A stretch of DNA of 64,000 nt from Roseivirga sp. UBA6052 (GTDB taxonomy: Bacteria > Bacteroidota > Bacteroidia > Cytophagales > Cyclobacteriaceae), in the NCBI GenBank assembly GCA_002427755.1, contig DIYO01000006.1, positions 15,270-79,269 on the forward strand, given 5' to 3'. Below, in pieces: positions 53,650-62,510 of the stretch; within the stretch, counting starts at the first letter, position 1, and each line of letters begins with the position of its first letter. Below the pieces are notes generated by a model that was given only the letters and a program-made list of their open reading frames with translations, did no database searches and was not told where the DNA came from. The translations under genes and the position numbers were made by a program.

Positions 53650-53935
53650 TCAAGACTCAAGAGACATGAATGTCTCCATTCCAGTTGAAGTCTTGTCTTC
53701 TATAAAAATGATATCTGAATCGAATGAACCTGCGGGTCTATTAGGGTCGATGACATATTTAGGGATTTTAGTAGGGCAATAGTTGATCAACCCTGCAGCA
53801 GGGTAAACTTGTAGGGAAGTACCTACAACTAGGAAGATATCAGCTTTGCTCCTGAGATTTAAGTGAGTCAGTAATTTCGGGATATCTAAATTCTGCAACT
53901 CATCAAAGTCTTTATGTATTCTCGTTAGGATCCTC
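53650..53935 (-). pseudogene. 5'-truncated remnant of a Sir2-type NAD-dependent deacylase
   Basis: An open 82-95-codon stretch encodes only the C-terminal end of a bacterial sirtuin: RIHKDFDELQNLDIP, then ADIFLVVGTSLQVYPAAGLI (NAD-binding end strand and the VYPAA motif) and a short tail. Intact CobB-type enzymes are about 230 residues and begin with the GAGISAESGI motif, which is absent here. Upstream in the same frame lies the end of the M43 protease gene. It is therefore a decay product and a likely scar of DNA insertion or deletion. Confidence 0.8.
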
Positions 53936-53956
53936 CTTTGATGCGGTGGACTATTG

Positions 53957-55156
53957 TTAGTTTATTATTCTTGATGACATAGGAATAGCTGGCTTAATAA
54001 CTTTAGGCAATGTTAGTACTTTTTGTTGTTCAGCGATTCCAGGTAGATTAATCTTTACCCTTCTTTTTCCAATCCATTTGCCGTGGGTTATTACAAATCT
54101 CATTCTTTCAACTTGGCTGTAGGTGAAATGATGTCTGCTTGAGTCATCTACTTCGTAGCTCATATAATTCTCAGAAGGCTGAATTAAACCATTGCATAAG
54201 ACTCCTGGCTCGTCTGAGTAGCTGAATGTGTCATCAACAAAATCATTTTCAGAGCAAGGGTGAGGATGGCGGAGTCCGAAAAAATGGCCTAATTCATGTT
54301 GCAGTATTCTTGAGTTGAATTGGCGGTAGTACAAAAAATTTTCGTGTACAATTATACCCTGTAGACTCCTAACGGACGTGGATCTGCGATAACTAAGGCC
54401 AGGTATTTCATAATCAGGCTCTAAAAATGGGTATGTTGCCGCTCCTCCAACTTCATATTTGCCTATCCAAACATTAATATAATAATCTGGGTGCCAGTAG
54501 TAATCCCACATCCATTCTTGAAAACGTTCACCATTACTCGAAATGTCCGAGTAAGTATTGAGACCTGGAGAGTCCAATAGATGATTGTTTGGGTCAGTTT
54601 CTGCGAGTCTAAACCTAATGTTAGGAGCCATTTGATTAGGGAAAACTCGTTGGTTCTTCTCCGCGAAACTCTCATTTACATTATCAATCCATTCTTGCAG
54701 TCTCTTACCTGTATTTCTGTCCTTTAAATAATCTGGAAGATGAAAGATAATTGGTAATTCTACTATCTGGTAATCTTTATCTGGTCTTGCCTTTATTTCT
54801 AGTGATTCTGTGTATCTGCCGTTTATTTCTGCTTCAAACACATGACAGCCCTCTTCTGATGTAGTAAATATGTACATGTCAACACCCTCTGCTACGATAT
54901 CACCGTTGTGGTAGATCTTGATGTTTTCAGTGCCAACTTTTTGTTGGTCTTTATCTAAGGCTGTGATTTTGATTTTTAATTCAGACTTACCATTCGCAAT
55001 TGTAAACGTTGTGTTCAGCGTTGTGTTAATTTCGAATGTCTCTATTAGGTCTACCAACTCAGGTGAGAATATTGAGCATGAAGATGTCCAGAAAATGAGA
55101 TAACCCATTAAGAATAGATAAGTCCATTTCGAAAAATGCTGTTGATAGTTTTTCAT
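53957..55156 (-). CDS. M43-family zinc metalloprotease lipoprotein (copy 1)
   Basis: This is a 399-residue lipoprotein (signal about 1-27, SSCSIF). An immunoglobulin-like domain (about 40-125) is followed by a pappalysin-type M43 catalytic domain with the zinc motif HELGHFFGLRH, the downstream acidic EDTF/DDTFSYSDEPGVLCN and MSYE Met-turn region. It is secreted and cell-attached; the substrate is unknown. It is a clear paralogue of the next gene with the same architecture, 33 bp apart, suggesting a tandem duplication. Confidence 0.93.
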   Translation of the reverse strand: MKNYQQHFSKWTYLFLMGYLIFWTSSCSIFSPELVDLIETFEINTTLNTTFTIANGKSELKIKITALDKDQQKVGTENIKIYHNGDIVAEGVDMYIFTTSEEGCHVFEAEINGRYTESLEIKARPDKDYQIVELPIIFHLPDYLKDRNTGKRLQEWIDNVNESFAEKNQRVFPNQMAPNIRFRLAETDPNNHLLDSPGLNTYSDISSNGERFQEWMWDYYWHPDYYINVWIGKYEVGGAATYPFLEPDYEIPGLSYRRSTSVRSLQGIIVHENFLYYRQFNSRILQHELGHFFGLRHPHPCSENDFVDDTFSYSDEPGVLCNGLIQPSENYMSYEVDDSSRHHFTYSQVERMRFVITHGKWIGKRRVKINLPGIAEQQKVLTLPKVIKPAIPMSSRIIN

Positions 55157-55189
55157 TAGTCAATATATTTCTGCAGATCTATTTATACA

Positions 55190-56356
55190 TTAATAAGTAA
55201 TGTCTGTTTCAACAGGTTTCTTAGGTTTGGTCACTTTCGGTATACTCGGAGGATTCACTCCATTTGCTGAAGGTATAGTCACCATTCTTTTTTGACCAAT
55301 CCACTTGGCATTGTCAATCACATACCTCATACGTTCTCTCTGCGAATAGGTAAAAAAGGTACTATTAAACTCATAACTCATTGCATTAAATGAAAGTAAG
55401 AAGGTATTATTGCAGAGTATCCCTGGGTTATCTGAATATTGAAATGTGTCTTCTGCAAAATCATCATCATCGCAAGGAAATATATGTCTAAGACCAAAAA
55501 AATGACCTAATTCATGTTCGAGAGTATTATTGTTCAAGTATCCAGAGTTTAACAAGAAGCCTCTCTTCAGAACAATACCTTGTAAGCTCGATGGGCTTTC
55601 TAATGAATTTGAGTTGAGTCCTTCAAGGACAGCATTCTCCTTCAAAATCGGATATGAAGCGAAACCTGCAAAAGATGTGCTAAAACTTGCCAACCAGATG
55701 TTTATAACATAATCCGGATGTGCGTATACGTGCCACATCCAATCTTGAAATCCAAAATCAAACTCATGTTGTCTTGGATAAGGATTAACTCCTGGTATTT
55801 CAAGTATTTGGCCATTGCGGCCAACTGTACTTAGTCTGAATACGATTCGAGGCGGTACAGAATTGGTTCGTTTTGTAAAACCTCTTAATTCTGTTCTGTT
55901 GAATCTCTCATTTGTAAGGGCTACCCATTCTTCGATTTTACGACCCGTAGTTTCATCAATATCTTCTTTAGGGATGTGAAAGATCAATGGGAACTCAACT
56001 ACCTCATAATTCTTATCCGATCTTGCGTTAATTTCAAGCGTCTCTGAAAAATAGCTATTTAATTTTGCTTGAAATACATGTAAACCGGGTTCAGTCGTAA
56101 TAAACTCATAGGGAGATGACGCATTGCCTACTACCTCACCATCTTTTATAATTTGTATTCGGTCATCTTCAAATGGCTCGTTATTCGTGTCTTTCAGAGT
56201 TACAAAAACCTTTAGAGAAGAGCTACCGTCCGCAATAGTGTATTGAGTTAAATTCTCTGTAGTAAGTTGAAATGCCACGGGCTGCTCTCCTGAATCATTT
56301 TTTGAAACAGAACAACCACAAAAGAGTAGAAAGTATATCACATATTTAAATTTCAT
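55190..56356 (-). CDS. M43-family zinc metalloprotease lipoprotein (copy 2)
   Basis: This is a 388-residue lipoprotein from ATG 56356 (MKFKYVIYFLLFCGCSVSK); a TTG four codons upstream is less likely. It has the same layout as copy 1: an Ig-like domain (about 30-115), then the M43 domain with HELGHFFGLRHIFPC, EDTFQYSDNPGILCN and MSYEF. The two differ strongly outside the active site, so the duplication is old. It is probably transcribed together with copy 1. Confidence 0.93.
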   Translation of the reverse strand: MKFKYVIYFLLFCGCSVSKNDSGEQPVAFQLTTENLTQYTIADGSSSLKVFVTLKDTNNEPFEDDRIQIIKDGEVVGNASSPYEFITTEPGLHVFQAKLNSYFSETLEINARSDKNYEVVEFPLIFHIPKEDIDETTGRKIEEWVALTNERFNRTELRGFTKRTNSVPPRIVFRLSTVGRNGQILEIPGVNPYPRQHEFDFGFQDWMWHVYAHPDYVINIWLASFSTSFAGFASYPILKENAVLEGLNSNSLESPSSLQGIVLKRGFLLNSGYLNNNTLEHELGHFFGLRHIFPCDDDDFAEDTFQYSDNPGILCNNTFLLSFNAMSYEFNSTFFTYSQRERMRYVIDNAKWIGQKRMVTIPSANGVNPPSIPKVTKPKKPVETDITY

Positions 56357-56938
56357 TGCCCCATTCAATTCTCTTACGCATAATAAGCGTCAAATATCAT
56401 CACTCCAAAAAACTAAGGGGGACAAATCCTTGAATTTCTGCTAGCTAGTAGACTCATTTTATTCACTTATAGATCAACCAAATTGACAGTATAACCTTAG
56501 AAGGCGTTTACTTTTATGACGGTAAGGTAGATCTAAGGTGTATCTGTTAGATGTTAATGACTAACTGATTTTAACCTTTGATTTTATCGGCATCAAAAGA
56601 TTTTGAAGATCAATCTTGAATTCATTAAATAACCGCTTGTATTAAAAGCATTTATAGTAATCTCTATGATCTTAAGTGATACTAGTCAGTAGTTCTTTAA
56701 ACATACAGACATTTCTTTTGAGATTATACGCGGCAATGAACCAATCACGACAACAAATAAAAATGGAACGCAATTCTCAAATTGTAAGCACTTACAAGTA
56801 GTCGAATCTTTGGTTTAAACTATTTGTCTACCAATTGTCGTTGTATCAGGCTTAAAGGTCTTCATAATTACCCGAGATAGATTAGAAGATTCAATAGCTT
56901 TAGAATGTTAAGATTAACCTTAAGAAAAGACAGAATTA
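56357..56938. other. 582-bp intergenic region without a gene
   Basis: This region separates the divergent M43 and S41 genes. It is very AT-rich with stops in all frames and no open frame worth naming. It contains GGGGGACA at 56417-56424, a motif that reappears twice upstream of the HTH gene at 60195, and probably two divergent promoters. No tRNA, repeat array or hairpin with a T-tract was recognised. Confidence 0.6.
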
Positions 56939-58168
56939 ATGAAATACATTATAGCTGTATTCTGCTGTTTACAGGCGTATAAAAGTATAGCGCAAATGAG
57001 TTCTCGCGATATAGAACTGGTGAAAGTTGATTTAAACCATGCTATCGAAGTAATCGAGCGAGATTATATATACAAGGATAAGAATAATTTAGATTTTGAT
57101 TGCTTGAGAAAGACCTATTTAGATAAGGTTGATCGTTTATCAAGCCTGTCTGAAGTGGTGATTTTGTTTGAATTACTTCTTTATGAATTTCAAGACAACC
57201 ACATGACATTGACTACTAATACTGATGATTCTTATCGGTTGTTCTCTCCTGTATATATAACATACCTTGAAGGTGCATACAAGGTTAAGAGCATATGGCA
57301 ATCACAGATTGATTCTCAGGTAAGAAATATTGTTGGCGCAGAAGTTTTGTCTATCAATGGTATACCAATCGAAGACATGGTCAACAAGTTCCCGATACAC
57401 TGTAGTGGAAAAGATGAGAGAGAGGAGCGAGAATGGTTAATCAATAAGATAGTCTCAGGAAAATACTCCCAACCCCGTATTTTAAAACTTCGGCTTGTTG
57501 ATGAAAATGTGATTGAGATTGATCTAGACTCAATTAGTTACAAAGAGAATAACTCTTTACTTGAATCTAGAAGAATAGGAGATATAGGATATATACGAAT
57601 TAATAATAGCCTAGGAATTCAAGAAATAGTTAAGGAGTTTGATTCAGCCATCGATAACTTCTCTGACACACAAGGTTTAGTTTTAGACCTTAGAAATACA
57701 ATATATGGAGGAAACTCGTACGAAGCGAGAGGAATAATGAGCCGGTTTATCAATGAGCCAAAGGCGTATCAAAGACACTCATTTACAGCTAAGTCAAAAG
57801 GTAATCCAGATGTAGAAAGACTCTACATCGAATACGTTTTGCCTCGTGGGAAACAATATATCAAACCCGTAGTGGTTTTAGTTGGAAGATGGACAGGTAG
57901 TATGGGTGAAGGTTTGGCAATAGGGATGGAGGGAATCGGGCGAGGTATCCTAGTAGGAACTGAGATGAGAAGACTTGCTGGTGAAGTCTTCGATGTAAGC
58001 TTTCAAAACTTCAATTTTGGTTTCAAGCTGCCTAAGAGACATTTATCCCACATCAATGGGCTGTCGAGAGAAGAATATATTCCTAAGAATTATGTAAATC
58101 AAACTACAACTTTAAAGGATGAGATTTTAGAGAAAGGTATTTCCATTTTGAAGTCTCAGATAAGATAG
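56939..58168 (+). CDS. S41-family (tail-specific-type) peptidase
   Basis: This is a 409-residue protein with a signal peptide (to about residue 19, SIAQ). An N-terminal helical domain and a PDZ-like region (about 90-180, IVGAEVLSINGIPIEDMV) precede the S41 catalytic domain. The nucleophile is the Ser in RWTGSMGEGLAIGMEGIGRG, and the downstream EMRRLAGEVF helix fits the Lys/Glu half. It is secreted or periplasmic; the substrate is unknown. It has a long untranslated upstream region. Confidence 0.88.
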   Translation: MKYIIAVFCCLQAYKSIAQMSSRDIELVKVDLNHAIEVIERDYIYKDKNNLDFDCLRKTYLDKVDRLSSLSEVVILFELLLYEFQDNHMTLTTNTDDSYRLFSPVYITYLEGAYKVKSIWQSQIDSQVRNIVGAEVLSINGIPIEDMVNKFPIHCSGKDEREEREWLINKIVSGKYSQPRILKLRLVDENVIEIDLDSISYKENNSLLESRRIGDIGYIRINNSLGIQEIVKEFDSAIDNFSDTQGLVLDLRNTIYGGNSYEARGIMSRFINEPKAYQRHSFTAKSKGNPDVERLYIEYVLPRGKQYIKPVVVLVGRWTGSMGEGLAIGMEGIGRGILVGTEMRRLAGEVFDVSFQNFNFGFKLPKRHLSHINGLSREEYIPKNYVNQTTTLKDEILEKGISILKSQIR

Positions 58169-58255
58169 AGTTGGGTGTAATAGCTTTTAGTTAGCCAATT
58201 TGTTGGCGTTGTTTAATTTTCGATTTGTTTTTAACATGCAATCGACCAAATGAAG

Positions 58256-58275
58256 TGTCCATAGATAAGTGGACA
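58256..58275 (+). promoter_or_regulatory. Inverted repeat upstream of the first TPR-HTH gene
   Basis: TGTCCA-TAGATAAG-TGGACA is a 6-bp inverted repeat beginning 55 bp before the ATG. Its first 8 bases (TGTCCATA) also occur at 60154-60161 upstream of the next paralogue, where GGACA follows again. It is a candidate operator. Confidence 0.4.
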
Positions 58276-58310
58276 TTTCTTTTTAGACTTGACTATTGTT
58301 GTCCTTTCCT

Positions 58311-60011
58311 ATGATTACATATACTGATATCAGACTTATAGAACTCATTCTATTCTCGCTCGCGTCTCTCAATATTAATGCAGAAAGACTTTCCAATACC
58401 CTAAATGTAGAGTTTGCCCACAGTGATACCAATCAATTTATTAATGATTATTTGGAATCAGCAAAAAAAAAATTTGAAGAAAAGAAATATGATTCTGCTT
58501 TAATGCAGGCTCAAAGAGCCTACGAACTATCCTCTGAGGTAGATCATGTTATTGGTAAAATCGAGGCACTCAAACTTATAGGATATCACTATTACTATAA
58601 CAGAGATAGTGATACTGCATTATCCTATTTAGATGAAGCTTTTGTACTGGCCAGTAATAATGGGGTTGGGGATGATGTCGCAAATATTGGTATTGTTCTA
58701 TCACTCGTTTACCTGAGTAAGTCCGAATTATATGATGCTATAAAGACGCTAAGTGACATTTTAGTTTTAGATGGAAATCAAATATCTCCTGAGAATGAGG
58801 TTCTTGTTTTATACAACTTGTCTTCTTTTAGGTCTCAGTTAGATCAATACGATGAGAGTGAAGATGCTCTTTTAGAAGCACTGACAATTGCGAGTCAAAA
58901 CCAATTAACTTATAGAAAAGGACAAATACTATTGAATTTAGGTGACCTCGAGTTTCGCAGAAATAATTATGGCTTAGCCAATCAGTATTTTGATCGGAGT
59001 TTGAATTCCTTTGTTCAAATAGGAGAAAGAAGTATGTCCCTGAATGTACTACTAAGAAGATGTGAATTATACAGTGAAATGGGATATTATGATTTGGCAA
59101 TTCAAGATTTAGACAATATTACATCAGTTTCAGGTTCGAATGATGAATACTCTTTGTTGGTTAAGACTCAAAAGGCTAAGACTCTATATAATGCTAATAG
59201 ATTTAGTGAAGCAGAATTGGTTTTAGATAGCGTCTTTGCTAATGCACTACAATTTGATTTTGACTTTTATTTGTACGATCTGTACCAATTGAAATATAAA
59301 CTTGCAGAACGTGATGAAAACCTAAAGGAGGCCTACCTAAACCTAAAACTTTGGTTAGATATTAAGAATCACTCGGCACCTTCTGAAAAGTATGAGCGAT
59401 TGAATAGACTAACCAAAAAGCTTGATTTTGAATTGATGACAAAAGAAGTCGCAGTTAATGCAAGCATTCGTAAAAAGGAGTTGTATTATAAGAACTTGCT
59501 GATTGGGTTAATTGTATCTGCATTTTCGTTAGTCTTAATATCCTTCCTGCTAAATCGAAAAAGAGTTATATCAAGTCTAATGCTAGTTAGGAATCGTCAG
59601 AAGGTATTGGAAATGGAAAGACAAGTTTCATTCTTCAATTTACGGAAAGAGGTAATGAAATTGTCTTCCGTAAAATCTGAAAATGAGGAACTTACGAAAA
59701 ATAATACAGCCAAACTCGAAATTTCTCAAATGGTAGATAATTCTACCATTAATGGCGAAAATTGGGCTATGTTCAGAACAATGTTCGAAAAGGTTTATCC
59801 TCGATTTAATGAGACACTTTCGCGGTACCAATTAACTGTGAGCCAGGAGAAAATTGCTTGTCTCATTATATTAGGCCTAAGTAATAAAGAAATCTCACAA
59901 ATTCTGAATATACAACCAAAGAGCGTAATCAAATCTAAATCTAGATTAGCTGAAAAGCTCAGGTTGGAGTCTCCTAAAGATTTAGCGAAATTCTTGAATG
60001 CCAATTTCTAA
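58311..60011 (+). CDS. TPR-transmembrane-HTH regulator 1
   Basis: This is a 566-residue protein from ATG 58311 (the TTG at 58296 is rejected). A short hydrophobic start is followed by TPR units (about 45-360: ALMQAQRAYELSSEVDHVIGK, ALSYLDEAFVLASNNG, ALLEALTIASQNQLTYRKG). One transmembrane helix (about 392-412), a coiled coil (about 418-460) and a C-terminal LuxR/response-regulator-type helix-turn-helix (KIACLIILGLSNKEISQILN, then IKSKSRLAEKLRL) complete it. Such Bacteroidota proteins sense envelope signals with periplasmic TPRs and bind DNA on the inside. It is a paralogue of the next gene. Confidence 0.9.
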   Translation: MITYTDIRLIELILFSLASLNINAERLSNTLNVEFAHSDTNQFINDYLESAKKKFEEKKYDSALMQAQRAYELSSEVDHVIGKIEALKLIGYHYYYNRDSDTALSYLDEAFVLASNNGVGDDVANIGIVLSLVYLSKSELYDAIKTLSDILVLDGNQISPENEVLVLYNLSSFRSQLDQYDESEDALLEALTIASQNQLTYRKGQILLNLGDLEFRRNNYGLANQYFDRSLNSFVQIGERSMSLNVLLRRCELYSEMGYYDLAIQDLDNITSVSGSNDEYSLLVKTQKAKTLYNANRFSEAELVLDSVFANALQFDFDFYLYDLYQLKYKLAERDENLKEAYLNLKLWLDIKNHSAPSEKYERLNRLTKKLDFELMTKEVAVNASIRKKELYYKNLLIGLIVSAFSLVLISFLLNRKRVISSLMLVRNRQKVLEMERQVSFFNLRKEVMKLSSVKSENEELTKNNTAKLEISQMVDNSTINGENWAMFRTMFEKVYPRFNETLSRYQLTVSQEKIACLIILGLSNKEISQILNIQPKSVIKSKSRLAEKLRLESPKDLAKFLNANF

Positions 60012-60131
60012 TCTGAACTTTAAATTTACTTTTAGTAAGGATACAGCTGTGCCAATTAATCCTGGTCTCTTTCGGTCAAATCCAGAAGTCCATAACGTTA
60101 AACCCATATGCTCTTCCTAATCAGATTTCTT

Positions 60132-60180
60132 GGGGGACATTTTTTAGTCAAATTGTCCATAAGTATATATTAGGGGGACA
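60132..60180 (+). promoter_or_regulatory. Direct GGGGGACAT repeat with inverted TGTCC between
   Basis: GGGGGACAT occurs at 60132-60140 and 60173-60181, 41 bp apart. TGTCCATA (60154-60161), which also appears upstream of the first regulator gene, lies between them. The block ends 14 bp before the ATG at 60195 and is a plausible binding region. Confidence 0.4.
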
Positions 60181-60194
60181 TGTGTTAAAGAGAT

Positions 60195-61877
60195 ATGCAT
60201 TATAGAATTATACTGTGTTTAATTGTTGCTTTTTGTTTTAATAGTCTGGCTTTTGCTCAGAATGATATTGACAGCCTCCAATCCTTAATCGCTAAGGCCC
60301 CGGAGCATGAGTTAGTAGAGATTCACTTAAGAATCGCAGAGAGATTAGCTTTAACGGATCGAGAAGCCGCTATTAAAAATGCAAAGAGTGCGAATAAGTT
60401 GGCAAATGATCAGAATAATAAATCAGGACAAATACAGGCTTTAAAGAGAATAGCGAGCTGTTATTCCATATTAAATAAACAAGATTCAACAATTTTTTAT
60501 TTGAACCAAGCATTGCTTCTATTGGAAGAAGACGATGCGCAAGAAAAAGGAGAAATCAGCATTAAGCTGGCTGAGGCAATTGCATTCAATGGCGATTTAT
60601 TTCAGGCTATAAAGATTCTATCTAATTCACTTGAGCTATATGAGCATGAGTTAGAAGATATGACTCTTTTAACTATCTATGATAGATTAGTAACATTCAG
60701 AGCGATAATAGGTCAAGTTGAAGAGGCAGAAGATTTATCATTAGAAGCTCTAAGAATTGCCAAGGAAAGACAAGTATATAACAAAATGATTCTTTTCAAT
60801 CAATTTCTAGGCAAAATCGAATTTGACAGATTCAATTACGATCTTTCTAGAGAATACTATCATAAAGCGAATGCTTTGATTGGCGAATTTGGCGTCAAAC
60901 AGCAGCGTTTGTCCGTTCAAGTAGCTTTAGCCAAAATAGAAATTCAAACAGGTTTATTTCTTACGGCTTTACAGAGAATAGATTCTATTCTTATGGAAAA
61001 TGATGTCCATAAAAGAAAAGAATTAGAGATTCTCAGTATTAAATCTTTAGCTCTTTATAAGTTAAATCGGTTTCAAGAGGCCGATTCATTAATAGACAGG
61101 ATGTATAATGATGTCCTAGCCATTGATTATCCTCATGTTTTAAGAGATATCTATGAATTGAAATATAAGATTGCCGAAGTGGGTGAAAATTATATAGATG
61201 CATATCAATTTTTAACGAAATGGGCTCAGGTAAATGATACAATTGAATCCAGAGACTCACGCGCAAAAGTAGACATGCTGACTAAAGAATTTGACTTTAA
61301 AAGTTTGAAGGCCCAATCAGAAGCAGATATTCAGATTGCTCAAGTGAAGTTAAGAAATAGAAATTATCTCCTGATATCAATTTCTTGCCTTTCAATACTC
61401 TTGTTCATTCTGCTGAATCTAAATAAAAGACGATTAAAAGTTAAACTTGAGAGCTCATTACTCAACGAAAAATTGCTAGAAAAAGAAATAGAGGTCTCAG
61501 AATTAAAGCTCCTGAAAAATAGAGATACTATTGATGACTATGAGAAAAAGTTAGATCAGAATAAGTTTATCTCTGGCGCAAAAGAAAGACTTTTTCAGAT
61601 TTTACAATCTCCTACAATAAAACCCACAGATTGGATAAGTTTTAAAATCGCTTTTGATGATGTCTATCCGGAATTCAATACAAAACTAGAATCGTATAGT
61701 TTAACTTTCAATGACCAGCGACTCTCTTGGTTAGTTAGTCTACAACTTAGTAATAAAGAGATAGCTCAAGTGTTGGGAATTACAGCCAAGAGTGTGGCCA
61801 AGGCTAAATCTAGACTCAGCCAGCGGTTAGATCTTAAGACGCCAAAAGATTTGGATGAAAAACTTAAGAATCTCTGA
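60195..61877 (+). CDS. TPR-transmembrane-HTH regulator 2
   Basis: This is a 560-residue protein with a signal peptide (MHYRIILCLIVAFCFNSLAFAQ). TPRs (about 25-365, AAIKNAKSANKLANDQNNKSGQ and AEDLSLEALRIAKERQVYNK type) are followed by a transmembrane helix (about 388-408), a coiled coil and a C-terminal HTH (RLSWLVSLQLSNKEIAQVLG, then VAKAKSRLSQRLDLKTP). It has the same architecture as regulator 1 but is clearly diverged. Its end is 63 bp before the short HTH gene, and the 10-mer AACCCATATG is shared by both upstream regions (60101 and 61884). Confidence 0.9.
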   Translation: MHYRIILCLIVAFCFNSLAFAQNDIDSLQSLIAKAPEHELVEIHLRIAERLALTDREAAIKNAKSANKLANDQNNKSGQIQALKRIASCYSILNKQDSTIFYLNQALLLLEEDDAQEKGEISIKLAEAIAFNGDLFQAIKILSNSLELYEHELEDMTLLTIYDRLVTFRAIIGQVEEAEDLSLEALRIAKERQVYNKMILFNQFLGKIEFDRFNYDLSREYYHKANALIGEFGVKQQRLSVQVALAKIEIQTGLFLTALQRIDSILMENDVHKRKELEILSIKSLALYKLNRFQEADSLIDRMYNDVLAIDYPHVLRDIYELKYKIAEVGENYIDAYQFLTKWAQVNDTIESRDSRAKVDMLTKEFDFKSLKAQSEADIQIAQVKLRNRNYLLISISCLSILLFILLNLNKRRLKVKLESSLLNEKLLEKEIEVSELKLLKNRDTIDDYEKKLDQNKFISGAKERLFQILQSPTIKPTDWISFKIAFDDVYPEFNTKLESYSLTFNDQRLSWLVSLQLSNKEIAQVLGITAKSVAKAKSRLSQRLDLKTPKDLDEKLKNL

Positions 61878-61939
61878 GTTTGTAACCCATATGTCTCTCT
61901 AGAGGAGTCGAATGTCGCAAAGCATTTCTTTGAACACAG

Positions 61940-62275
61940 ATGATATTCTTGAAAATTCGAAGTGAAACACTATTTCGCGAGATTGATTTGGAAAAGGATT
62001 ATTTTGAAAACAAAGATTTAATAGACTCTAAGGGATTTAGAGATTCTTTATTTCAGTTTTATCCTCAGCTTACTCAGAGAGATCTTGAACTAATTTTTTT
62101 CATTCTGGAAAAGAAAACTACCCGGCAGATTGCTCGATTTTATAACATAACCCCTGATAGTGTAAAGAAGGCCAAACACAGATTGAGAAAGAAGATGAAG
62201 ATGAATCCTAATATTTCTTGGATTGAGTTTCTATTCGAGAAAGGGTTGATAAAAAAGGATTATAGCAATAGATAA
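61940..62275 (+). CDS. Short HTH protein, sensorless relative of the regulators
   Basis: This is a 111-residue protein with only the C-terminal HTH module of the two upstream genes: FRDSLFQFYPQLTQRDLELIFFILEKKTTRQIARFYNITPDSVKKAKHRLRKKMKM. There is no TPR, signal peptide or membrane span. The helix-turn-helix has the same spacing as in the larger paralogues but different residues in the recognition helix. It could compete with or form partial heteromers with them. It precedes the surface-protein gene by about 235 bp. Confidence 0.85.
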   Translation: MIFLKIRSETLFREIDLEKDYFENKDLIDSKGFRDSLFQFYPQLTQRDLELIFFILEKKTTRQIARFYNITPDSVKKAKHRLRKKMKMNPNISWIEFLFEKGLIKKDYSNR

Positions 62276-62433
62276 GAATCTCCAATTTTAATGGTCATCC
62301 AGATTCTACATGAGTCTATTGGTTTGAATCTTTTTTTTAGTAATGACAGAGCGGTTGAGATAACAAAAGCTAATAAGTCAAAGAATTGACTTTGACAAAA
62401 CTACCCAGATAACAAATACTGAAGAGGAATAGA

Positions 62434-62465
62434 CTTATTGTCTACTTTATGCACCCTTATTGTCT
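62434..62465 (+). promoter_or_regulatory. Direct repeat upstream of the surface-protein gene
   Basis: The 10-mer CTTATTGTCT occurs at 62434-62443 and 62456-62465 with 22-bp spacing (two helical turns), 46 bp before the ATG. AAGTCAA-AGAA-TTGACTT near 62377 adds a small inverted repeat. Candidate activator sites; unproven. Confidence 0.4.
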
Positions 62466-62510
62466 CGTTGGGTTGACAGATCTAATCGTGCGTTTTGAGG
62501 AGATTTAACC

